DNA from: HK1 sp965220535
GTDB lineage: Bacteria; Pseudomonadota; Gammaproteobacteria; HK1
Reading direction: 5' to 3'
DNA: 64,000 bases
Assembly: GCA_965220535.1 (NCBI GenBank)
Contig: OZ244833.1
Location: 620,001-684,000, forward strand
In this document: in pieces, positions 38,446 through 46,721 of the stretch
Layout: every line of letters begins with the position of its first letter
Numbering within the stretch: position 1 is the first letter of the stretch
The notes under the pieces: model-generated
The model's database searches: none
What the model was told of the DNA's origin: nothing
The model's input: only the letters and a program-made list of their open reading frames with translations
Position numbers and translations under genes: made by a program

Positions 38446-41400
38446 TCAATCCCACGATGGAATATCGTATTTCAAGATTCCCCGGACTCCGAGGTCGGGC
38501 TCGTCTCGCCCTTCGCTTTCCTTGCGCATCACATAAACATCCACTTTCAGTCCACCGTCCTTTTCGTCATCCAGCCGATAGCCGAGCCGATCTTGACGCT
38601 CGACCTCCGACCAGACGTGCTCGGTGTAAGGCGAACCCACCAATCCTTTGCCCACATCCATTCCGTAGGCAATCTCCGCTCGCCAGCGCATTCCTCTTTC
38701 TTCGCGGCCCACTAGGCTCGGGAACGCGTCCTCCGAGAACAGGGTCTTCATCCCTCCATCGGAGTCCACCCCTCCGGATTCGTTATGGACCCGAACCGAG
38801 AATCCGAGATTCGTCCCCGGATTCCTATCCCATTCGAATCCCGCCGACAAACCCCAATCCCGAGCCGCTTCCTCGCGGTGATGGACCAGCACCCGCCCTT
38901 TCAACGACAGTTCCAAGCCCGTCTCGCTGTCGGCGTAGGACAAACCTGCGCCCACATCCAATCCCCATCCTTCCTCCGCATCCCCGCTGTCATGACGGAG
39001 ACCCGCATCCACGGTCTGCGAGAAACGAGCGGCATGACCTTGTCTTTGCATCAGGGAGCCCTCGATCCCGGCACGGATGCGCCTCGCCTCGCCCTCGATC
39101 TCTCCCCACTCGCTGATCGCATCCGAGCGAATTCTCGTCCACAGGAAATCCGTCGTGTAGGCAAGGCCGAAACCGCCTTCTTCCGACATCTCGGTCAGCT
39201 CCTTTCTGAGCCCGGCGTTCAGCATCCCCCAATCCAGCGAACCCTCGGACAGTTCGCCGCCCGGGCGATTCAATCTCACCTCGCCGTTCCCGTAGCCGAC
39301 CGCACCGCGCAGCCGCATCCCGCCTTCGAATTCCATCGCGGCCCACGGAATCATCGTCGTCAAATCCGCTTCTTTCTCCGTCAGAACACCGCCTTCGCGG
39401 AAGTCGCCTTCCCCTTCGCTATACATCCCCACCACTCCCAGCATCCAATTCTCTTGCGCGTAATCCACGCCCAACATGCCGGTGCTCACTTCTCCGTCCA
39501 CCAAGGCTCCCGCGGTCTCGCCCTCGTATCCTGCCGCGCCGCCGCGGCCCCAGAACGACATCCCTCCGCCTTCTTGGCTGCCTCGGGTGATATTGAAGGA
39601 GGTTCCCGCCGTCAATACCTCGCTCAGGGTCAGGGTGTTCTCGCGTTCGAAGTCGTCATCCAAGGCTTTCTCTTCGCGCATCACCGTCGATGCATCTCCG
39701 ATTTCGATGTCACGACCGGCTATCCGCGCCGACATGCCCGAATGCCCTCGCTTACCGCTATCCAAGCGGCTCTCGATGCCCTCGATCGCCTGCAGTCCCA
39801 CCGTCCGGGCGAAGCGTGTCAACCACGCCGATCTCCTCCTATCGTCGTTGACTGTCACGCTCACGCTATCGGTGACCCCTTCGTAGTTCCCTCCCGATGC
39901 GCGGATGCTGATATCTCCGTGATCGTCATCCTGGTCTTCATCCGACAGCGCTGTCACCTTCACATCGCGCAGCGTGTTCCATTCCGAGGGCTCGATCACC
40001 ACCGTATTCTGCATCCCTCCTTTCATCACATCCGCATCCACTTCGACGTCGAGCCCGAGCGAAGCACTCGTCGCCAGGGTCACAACATCCGTCGGACGTG
40101 TCGCCAGTTTCACGCGGAAGGCTTTGCCCTGTCCTTCGTCGAGTACCAGAGGCACTTCTTCGAAGATCAGCCCCACTCCTCTGGAGGCCTCGGCGCTTGG
40201 AGTGGAGGGGTCGTTCGAGCCTCCCGATCCGCTCGGGCCGTTCGAGCCTCCCGATCCGCTCGGGCCGTTCGAACCTCCCGACCCGTTGGGATCGTTCGAG
40301 CCTCCCGATCCGCTCGGGCCGTTCGAACCTCCCGACCCGTTGGGATCGTTCGAGCCTCCCGATCCGCTCGGGCCGTTCGAACCTCCCGATCCATTGGGAT
40401 TGTTCGAACCTCCCGATCCGCTCGGGCCGTTCGAACCTCCCGATCCATTGGGATTGTTCGAGCCTCCCGACCCGTTCGGATCGTTCGAACCACTCGGTCC
40501 GTTCGGATTCGAGGGATTCGTCGGCGCGGTCGGGCTGTTCGGATCGCTCGGTCCGCTCGGAGTCGTCGGAGTCGACGTATCCGGATCATCCGAGCCGTCC
40601 CTCTCTTCGCCTTCGTCTTCGTCCTCGTTGTTCGGGTTGTTCGGATTCGAGGGATTCGTCGGCGAGGTCGGGCTGTTCGGATCGCTCGGTCCGCTCGGAG
40701 TCGTCGGAGTCGACGTATCCGGATCATCCGAGTCGTCCCTCTCTTCGCCTTCGTCCTCGTCCTCGTCGTTCGGGTTGTTCGGATTCGAGGGATTCGTCGG
40801 CGAGGTCGGGCTGTTCGGATCGCTCGGTCCGCTCGGAGTCGTCGGAGTCGACGTATCCGGATCATCCGAGTCGTCCCTCTCTTCGCCTTCGTCCTCGTCC
40901 TCGTTGTTCGGGTTGTTCGGATTCGAGGGATTCGTCGGCGAGGTCGGGCTGTTCGGATCGCTCGGTCCGCTCGGAGTCGTCGGAGTCGACGTATCCGGAT
41001 CATCCGAGTCGTCCCTCTCTTCGCGTTCGTCCTCGTCCTCGTTGTTCGGGTTGTTCGGGTTCGAGGGATTCGTCGGCGCGGTCGGGTTGTTCGGATCGCT
41101 CGGTCCGCTCGGAGTCGTCGGAGTCGACGTATCCGGATCATCCGAGTCGTCCCTCTCTTCGTCTTCGTCCTCGTCCTCGTTGTTCGGGTTGTTCGGATTC
41201 GAGGGATTCGTCGGCGCGGTCGGGTTGTTCGGATCGCTCGGTCCGCTCGGAGTCGTCGGAGTCGACGTATCCGGATCATCCGAGCCGTCCCTCTCTTCCT
41301 CTTCGTCCTCGTCCTCGTTGTTCGGGTTGTTCGGATTCGAGGGATTCGTCGGCGCGGTCGGGTTGTTCGGATCGCTCGGTCCGCTCGGAGTCGTCGGAGT

Positions 41401-43452
41401 CGACGTATCCGGATCATCCGAGCCGTCCCTCTCTTCGTCTTCGTCCTCGTCCTCGTCGTTCGGGTTGTTCGGATTCGAGGGATTCGTCGGCGCGGTCGGG
41501 TTGTTCGGATCGCTCGGCCCGCTCGGAGTCGTCGGAGTCGACGTATCCGGATCATCCGAGCCGTCCCTCTCTTCGTCTTCGTCCTCGTCCTCGTCGTTCG
41601 GGTTGTTCGGATTCGAGGGATTCGTCGGCGCGGTCGGGTTGTTCGGATCGCTCGGCCCGCTCGGAGTCGTCGGAGTCGACGTATCCGGATCATCCGAGCC
41701 GTCCCTCTCTTCGTCTTCGTCCTCGTCCTCGTCGTTCGGGTTCGAGGGAGTCGTCGATGGAGGCGAAGTCTCCGGATCCTCCGGGTCATCCGGATTTCTC
41801 GTATCTTCTTCCTCTTCCTCTTCCGGATTGTTCGGCCCGTTCGGATTCGAGGGAGTCGTCAACGGAGGCGATGTCTCCGGATCATCAGGATCCTCCGGGT
41901 TTCTCGTATCTTCTTCCTCACCCTCTTCCGGCGGATTCGGATTCGGGTTCGGAGATACGCCCGGCAGCGTAATCACCTCAGCGCCAGGGCCGGAAGGACC
42001 GTGGGGGGTCTGCGGGATAGTGGGACGGGTGATGACCCTGTTTCCGTCACTGTCCACTACCTTCACGGATACCGTATCGGACAAGCCCGAATAGTTCCCT
42101 CCCGAGGCCGCCAGCACTATGCTCGCCGTATCGTCCTGCGTATCTTCATCGTACTGCGTCGACACCGAGACGCGCTGCGAGACATTCCAATTCGATGTCG
42201 AGAAGGTCAGCGTATTCTGATAGCCGGACGTACCGGTGTCGGTGTCGACCTTTACGTCGGTATTCGAAGGCTGGGTCAAGGTCACCCTCACACTGGCCGT
42301 CGGCTCCGTTTCCAGCCGTACGATAAAGGTGTCCGAACGACCTTCATCTATTTCCAAAGAGCGTGCGACCACCCGCATCTTCGGCGTTTTATCGATCACC
42401 GTAACCGACACGCTGCCGCTGACACTGTCGTAACCGCCACCGGAGGGCGAGAACGACACCCGCGCACTGTCATTGTCGATATCGTCGTCCCGGGCCGCCG
42501 AAACCCTGACTGATTGAGGCGTATTCCAATTCGAGGGGGTGAACGTCAGGGTATTCTGGTTGCCGCCGGCCGAGGTGTCGGTATCGACGCTTATGTCGGT
42601 ATTCGACGGCTGAGCGATTCTCACGGTCACATTCGAGGTCGGCGGCGTTTCCAACTTCACCTTCAATATCTTGCTGGTGCCCTCGGCGAGCGCCAATCTG
42701 TCCGGGTCGAATATCAGACCGGGTGCAGGGCATTTAAAGGTGCGAGAGTTGGCGGATGCCGGGATGGAGTAGTCGGTTAAAACTTGGACTCGCACCAAGT
42801 AGGTGCTATCACAGCCCGAGGGCACATTCATCTCGATGCTCGTACCGATCCCGGTCGTGACGCTCGCCGGACCGCCATTGATAGTGACCGAGTAGCCGTT
42901 GATGAATTTTTCCGGTTCGGGGTGATCCGCTGCGATAGACGACTTCCAGCTGATCACCAGCAAAGTGCCGTTGTATGTCGACTTGATCTCCTGGGGCCTG
43001 TCAATCGGCGGTATTTCCTCTCTGGGACCCAATCCGCAAACCCGCCTGTTCGCTACGCTCGCATTGCACCAACTGAGGAGCGCCTCTTCGGTGCAAAACG
43101 TCGGGTTTTCAGTACACCACTGATTGAGTCGTTCTTCGGTCCACTCGTTATTCGGCACTTGCTGCGCGAGCGCCGGGGGGACACCTGCGAACAAAAGAAG
43201 CATTGCTGCGAATGCAATCGGACGCATGGATGCATGGACGCGCCCGATAACGCTCCGAGAGAGCCCTTGGCCACCCTCGCCGGATCCCGGCGACGACGAC
43301 GCATCTCCCGTCGAGGAAAAACGCTCGGTCAGGGAACGACCGGTAGCGAAATACCGACGAAAGAATGCGAGCGAAGGATGCACACCATCCCTCGACAAGC
43401 CGTGGCTGCGCGGTCGATTGTCGACGCTTCGATTGTTGAAGTTGTCGCTCAT
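38446..43452 (-). CDS. Autotransporter adhesin with Calx-beta-like modules and acidic repeat linker
   Basis: The product is a type V secreted surface protein of 1,668 residues. I chose the ATG at 43,452, with AAAGAG about 11 bases upstream. Residues 1-75 are a polar, basic extension. The signal peptide is about 76-96 (MRPIAFAAMLLLFAG, cleaved after ALA). A Cys-containing region and a fibronectin III-like domain follow (about 100-260), then two Calx-beta-like modules. Next comes a low-complexity stalk: nine 46-residue repeats rich in Asp, Glu, Pro, Ser and Asn, then about ten 9-residue GGSN repeats. After a third module there is a linker (WLTRFARTVGLQAIEGIESR) typical of autotransporters, and a beta-barrel of about 370 residues (about 1,298-1,668). 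It is the small sibling of the giant gene downstream on the same strand. Confidence 0.9.
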   Translation of the reverse strand: MSDNFNNRSVDNRPRSHGLSRDGVHPSLAFFRRYFATGRSLTERFSSTGDASSSPGSGEGGQGLSRSVIGRVHASMRPIAFAAMLLLFAGVPPALAQQVPNNEWTEERLNQWCTENPTFCTEEALLSWCNASVANRRVCGLGPREEIPPIDRPQEIKSTYNGTLLVISWKSSIAADHPEPEKFINGYSVTINGGPASVTTGIGTSIEMNVPSGCDSTYLVRVQVLTDYSIPASANSRTFKCPAPGLIFDPDRLALAEGTSKILKVKLETPPTSNVTVRIAQPSNTDISVDTDTSAGGNQNTLTFTPSNWNTPQSVRVSAARDDDIDNDSARVSFSPSGGGYDSVSGSVSVTVIDKTPKMRVVARSLEIDEGRSDTFIVRLETEPTASVRVTLTQPSNTDVKVDTDTGTSGYQNTLTFSTSNWNVSQRVSVSTQYDEDTQDDTASIVLAASGGNYSGLSDTVSVKVVDSDGNRVITRPTIPQTPHGPSGPGAEVITLPGVSPNPNPNPPEEGEEEDTRNPEDPDDPETSPPLTTPSNPNGPNNPEEEEEEDTRNPDDPEDPETSPPSTTPSNPNDEDEDEDEERDGSDDPDTSTPTTPSGPSDPNNPTAPTNPSNPNNPNDEDEDEDEERDGSDDPDTSTPTTPSGPSDPNNPTAPTNPSNPNNPNDEDEDEDEERDGSDDPDTSTPTTPSGPSDPNNPTAPTNPSNPNNPNNEDEDEEEERDGSDDPDTSTPTTPSGPSDPNNPTAPTNPSNPNNPNNEDEDEDEERDDSDDPDTSTPTTPSGPSDPNNPTAPTNPSNPNNPNNEDEDEREERDDSDDPDTSTPTTPSGPSDPNSPTSPTNPSNPNNPNNEDEDEGEERDDSDDPDTSTPTTPSGPSDPNSPTSPTNPSNPNNPNDEDEDEGEERDDSDDPDTSTPTTPSGPSDPNSPTSPTNPSNPNNPNNEDEDEGEERDGSDDPDTSTPTTPSGPSDPNSPTAPTNPSNPNGPSGSNDPNGSGGSNNPNGSGGSNGPSGSGGSNNPNGSGGSNGPSGSGGSNDPNGSGGSNGPSGSGGSNDPNGSGGSNGPSGSGGSNGPSGSGGSNDPSTPSAEASRGVGLIFEEVPLVLDEGQGKAFRVKLATRPTDVVTLATSASLGLDVEVDADVMKGGMQNTVVIEPSEWNTLRDVKVTALSDEDQDDDHGDISIRASGGNYEGVTDSVSVTVNDDRRRSAWLTRFARTVGLQAIEGIESRLDSGKRGHSGMSARIAGRDIEIGDASTVMREEKALDDDFERENTLTLSEVLTAGTSFNITRGSQEGGGMSFWGRGGAAGYEGETAGALVDGEVSTGMLGVDYAQENWMLGVVGMYSEGEGDFREGGVLTEKEADLTTMIPWAAMEFEGGMRLRGAVGYGNGEVRLNRPGGELSEGSLDWGMLNAGLRKELTEMSEEGGFGLAYTTDFLWTRIRSDAISEWGEIEGEARRIRAGIEGSLMQRQGHAARFSQTVDAGLRHDSGDAEEGWGLDVGAGLSYADSETGLELSLKGRVLVHHREEAARDWGLSAGFEWDRNPGTNLGFSVRVHNESGGVDSDGGMKTLFSEDAFPSLVGREERGMRWRAEIAYGMDVGKGLVGSPYTEHVWSEVERQDRLGYRLDDEKDGGLKVDVYVMRKESEGRDEPDLGVRGILKYDIPSWD
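40208..40490 (-). repeat. 27-bp tandem repeat in the autotransporter stalk
   Basis: About ten copies of a 27-bp unit encode GGSNxPxGS, alternating NGPSGS with NDPNGS or NNPNGS. The unit is a multiple of three, so copy-number change would alter stalk length without shifting the frame. Confidence 0.85.
40505..41750 (-). repeat. 138-bp tandem repeat (nine copies) in the autotransporter stalk
   Basis: Nine copies of a 46-codon unit encode an acidic run (DEDEDEDEERD) followed by DDPDTSTPTTPSGPSDPN and a Pro/Asn/Ser tail. The spacing is 138 bp; for example, gtcgacgtat recurs at 40,571 and 40,709. Copies differ by a few substitutions in the acidic run (EEEE, DEREE, DEGEE). Confidence 0.9.
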
Positions 43453-44646
43453 GGTTTTCGATCTCTTTATTGTTTTTCGATTCTCGGGGCGCCGGATACT
43501 CCGCCGGCAACTCACATCGCTTTGTCCTGAATCATCGACTTTCGCTTTTCTTGCCTACGGCATCACTGCTTGCTTGCGCTCTTGCTCTTTGCTTCGTGAA
43601 AGTCGCCCCGAGTCCGAGGATCATCGGGATTCGGGTTTCCTTTTCGTTACATCCGACCATACCACAAGAAATCAATAAAGATCAACCCCTCGGTGATTCG
43701 CGGATTTTCGATCGCTTTTCCCCAAGTTTTTCCCCTGATTTTTCCCCATCGACCCTTGGGCCGAGTCTTCACGCGCATAGCCCTGCAGCATCGGACTTAG
43801 TCAACCATACTCTCGCCGAAGCATCGGCCACCGAAGCGAGTTCCGGCACGAGTCTCGGCAGATAATCGGCTCGGTTGGTGTTATCCGACCGATGGATCGA
43901 AGGGAATACCGAAAACCCCAAGGACACGGATAGGCCGAGGATCGCAAGGATCCCGAGATAAAGACCATAAAGCCTTCGGTTCGACCATCAAGCCGGACGG
44001 GGATCATACCCGCGACAATAAAATCTGACAAGGCATCAAGGCCGGGGTTAAGAAGCGAGGAAATCGGCCGATGACGGACTCGAATCGTCGCCGGAGCCGA
44101 AGGCGGTGGCAAGCCTGCGATGGATCCGCCCGCATCCGCCTCGAAATCGAAATGAGGATCGAAATGAGGGAGGATCCCTAATCCCCCGTCTTTTGCGAGG
44201 GGGCCTTGTCGACATCTTCGCGACATGGCATCTTGCATCCGCCGAAACCGGCTCTACGGGGTAGTCGACGTCAAAGGAACCGATCCCATCGCATCTGTCG
44301 ATCGACGAACGAGTCTCGCTCATGCCTTATCCTTCGCCATCCTTCGCCGGATGTTGCGTCTGCGAAGGCACCGAAAAGAGACGAGGGGACGGCCCGCGGC
44401 GGCGATCATCAAGGGGTATCGAAGGGGATCGAGGCGAGCGCGGCGGCGGCACAAACGGTTCCGATATGCAAAAATCCCCTTCGTCGACGAAACGCCCTCG
44501 CGGTGCACGGGTATGATCGCAGATTCGATATTCGCACCGAGCGCCGAAGGAAACTCGCTTCGTTCGTACGAAACCCGAATCGGATTCGGTGCGAATTCCC
44601 GGCGCCGACATCCCCTTTGCCGATAAAACACTCAAGGAGCCGTATC
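43453..44646. other. 1.2-kb intergenic region between divergent genes
   Basis: It separates the autotransporter gene (minus) from ilvC (plus). It holds the possible promoter at 43,656-43,685 and a 12-bp direct repeat (ATCGAAATGAGG twice) near 44,150. Several open frames exist on both strands, but none has a believable start or protein-like composition. I see no tRNA or other RNA gene. Confidence 0.6.
43656..43685 (-). promoter_or_regulatory. Possible sigma-70 promoter of the autotransporter gene
   Basis: On the minus strand, TTGATC (43,680-43,685) is separated by 18 bases from TATGGT (43,656-43,661), which is preceded by TGG as in an extended -10 box. It would give a leader of about 195 bases before the ATG at 43,452. 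Confidence 0.35.
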
Positions 44647-46131
44647 GTGGCATTCACCTCGGATATCTTCGACACTCGTACCATCCGGCTTGCCGATCGC
44701 GAGGAGACCATCCTTGCCGGCGGTCGCCATCTCTTCCCTTTGTTGCCCCGGGCTTTGGAAGGGATCTCTCGGATCGGGGTGATCGGATGGTCTTCGCAAG
44801 GCCCGGCGCAAGCGCAGAACTTACGCGAATCGCTCGAGGGTTCGTCGATCGAGGTCAAAGTCGGGCTGCGCGAGGGCTCGTCTTCGATGCGCGAGGCCGA
44901 AGCGGTGGGCTTCACGCGAGATAACGGGACTTTGGGCGAAATGTACGAGGTGATCCGGGAATCGGATATGTCCTTGCTTCTGATTTCCGATGCGGCATTC
45001 GCCGAAAACTACCGACGCATTTTCGATGCCTTCCGCCCGCAGACCACTTTGGGACTCTCGCACGGATTCCTGCTCTCCCACCTGCAAGCCCTCGGCGAGG
45101 ATTTTCCCGCCAATATCAACGTCATCGCGGTCTGCCCCAAGGGCATGGGCCCTTCCGTGCGCCGCCTGTATGAACAGGGGCGACAAGTCAATGGCGCGGG
45201 GATCAACTGCTCGTTCGCCGTCCATCGGGATATCACCGGTCGCGCCACCGATTACGCCCTCGCTTGGGCGGTGGGTCTCGGATCTCCTTATACCTTCGAG
45301 ACCACGCTCGAAAGCGAGTACAAATCCGATATCTTCGGCGAGCGTGGAATCCTTCTCGGAGCGGTGCACGGCATCGCCGAGAGCCTCTACTCGCGCTTCG
45401 TCGACAAAGGCGATTCCCCCGACGACGCATTTATCAACAGCGCGGAATCGATCACCGGCCCGATCAGCAAGACCATCTCCCGCTCCGGCCTCAAGGCGGT
45501 TTACGAGGAGTTGGACGAAGGCGAGAAGGCCGCCTTTCGCAAGGCCTATAACGCGGCCTACCATCCTTGCCGCGAGATCCTCGAGGAAATCTACGACGAC
45601 GTCGCCTCCGGCAACGAGGTGCGCAGCGTGATCCAGGCGACCCGGCGTCACGGAACCTATCCGATGGGGACGATCGACAGCACCCGGATGTGGGAAACCG
45701 GCGAAAAGGTGCGCGCCGACAGTAGCCGCAATTACGCCCCGATCCATCCGGAGACCGCCGGTGTCTATCTCGCATGCATGATGGCCCAAGTCGACCTCTT
45801 GGCGGATCGCGGCCACCCCTATTCGGAAATCGCCAACGAGTCGATCATCGAGGCGGTGGACAGTCTCAATCCCTATATGGACTATAAAGGGGTGTCCTAT
45901 ATGGTGGATAACTGCTCGACCACCGCCCGCTTGGGAGCCCGCAAATGGGCGGCGCGCTTCGATTATATTTTGAAGCAACAGACCTATACCGCAATCGACG
46001 AGGATCGCTCGGGGGACGAAAGCCCCTTCGAGAAATTCCGCTCGTCGAATATTCACGACGTGCTTTCGGTTTGCGCGGAGCTGCGGCCTTCGGTGGATAT
46101 CGCGGTGGTACCGACCCGAGGCAGCGAATGA
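44647..46131 (+). CDS. ilvC: Ketol-acid reductoisomerase, class II, plant-type
   Basis: It converts acetolactate (or acetohydroxybutyrate) to the dihydroxy acid with NADPH and magnesium, the second step of branched-chain amino acid synthesis. I chose the GTG at 44,647, which has AAGGAG seven bases upstream; longer in-frame starts lack this. The product has 494 residues, the long class II form. The Rossmann domain is near the N-terminus (GVIGWSSQGPAQAQNL, about residues 44-59). LSHGFLLSHLQ, AVCPKGMGPSVRRLY and EYKSDIFGERGILLGAVHG carry the substrate and metal site. The wording is closer to chloroplast enzymes than to the E. coli enzyme. No other ilv or leu gene is adjacent. Confidence 0.95.
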   Translation: MAFTSDIFDTRTIRLADREETILAGGRHLFPLLPRALEGISRIGVIGWSSQGPAQAQNLRESLEGSSIEVKVGLREGSSSMREAEAVGFTRDNGTLGEMYEVIRESDMSLLLISDAAFAENYRRIFDAFRPQTTLGLSHGFLLSHLQALGEDFPANINVIAVCPKGMGPSVRRLYEQGRQVNGAGINCSFAVHRDITGRATDYALAWAVGLGSPYTFETTLESEYKSDIFGERGILLGAVHGIAESLYSRFVDKGDSPDDAFINSAESITGPISKTISRSGLKAVYEELDEGEKAAFRKAYNAAYHPCREILEEIYDDVASGNEVRSVIQATRRHGTYPMGTIDSTRMWETGEKVRADSSRNYAPIHPETAGVYLACMMAQVDLLADRGHPYSEIANESIIEAVDSLNPYMDYKGVSYMVDNCSTTARLGARKWAARFDYILKQQTYTAIDEDRSGDESPFEKFRSSNIHDVLSVCAELRPSVDIAVVPTRGSE

Positions 46132-46721
46132 GAGACTTCGGGCCTCGACGATGCCCCCGCCAAGACCCGAAGCGCCCCGGCCCGAAGCGAATAAGAGGCC
46201 GTCGATAGGACAGCGCGATGCCAAGATCGCGTTCGTCGCTCGCGATTGACCTTCCAAGGCGATCGCTCGGCGATCGATGGCCTCGAAGGAGCGATCCGAG
46301 ATCGCTGCCGGCAAGCGATGCCGCTCCTCGGCTCCGGCTCCCTTCGCGCTCCTTCGTTCGCGCTCCTTCTTTTGCGCTCTTTGCCGATACTTTCGATGCG
46401 GCGGCCCCGATAAGCGTCGAAGTTTGCGGGCAGCGGGCATCTTAGGAGAGAGAGTGCGAGCGTTATCGAATCGACCCTATCCATCGTTGTTCGTCGTCGC
46501 TCATCGTCGCTCATCGTCGTCCGGCAAAGAAGACCGTCGAGGCTCTTGGCTTTCGACGAGCAAGGGATCTGATAAAAGGCGATAGGCGGGCATACGAAGT
46601 CTTCCGACCATTCGATCGGAGGCGATCCGGATCGCTCGACGAGCGACAGGGGCAAGATCGGCAAGATCGGTATAGAGGGATCGAATACACGCCGCATCTG
46701 CGTCGCATCCTCGCCGCGCCC
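46132..46721. other. 590-bp convergent intergenic region
   Basis: It lies between the 3' ends of ilvC and nadE. CTTCGGGCC (about 46,137) and GGCCCGAAG could pair across a loop of about 35 bases, but no T tract follows. A short direct repeat based on TCGCTCATCG is near 46,495. No gene is supported. Confidence 0.55.

Noticed and set aside
39974..42094. Plus-strand frames of about 700 and 1,240 codons opposite the autotransporter stalk (FEPPDPLG and RIRGIRRRGR repeats)
   Set aside because: They mirror the 138-bp and 27-bp repeats of the real gene, have no ribosome binding site, and end with the repeats.
44180..44205. CCCCC and GGGGG separated by ten bases, as a terminator
   Set aside because: The five-base stem is short and no T tract follows on either strand.
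43453..44646. tRNA or other RNA gene in the long intergenic region
   Set aside because: I found no T-arm-like GTTCGAATC sequence with a matching acceptor stem and no convincing structured element.
46053..46697. Minus-strand frame of 214 codons between ilvC and nadE
   Set aside because: It runs into the 3' end of ilvC, is rich in Arg and Ser, and shows no protein-like motif. Likely non-coding.
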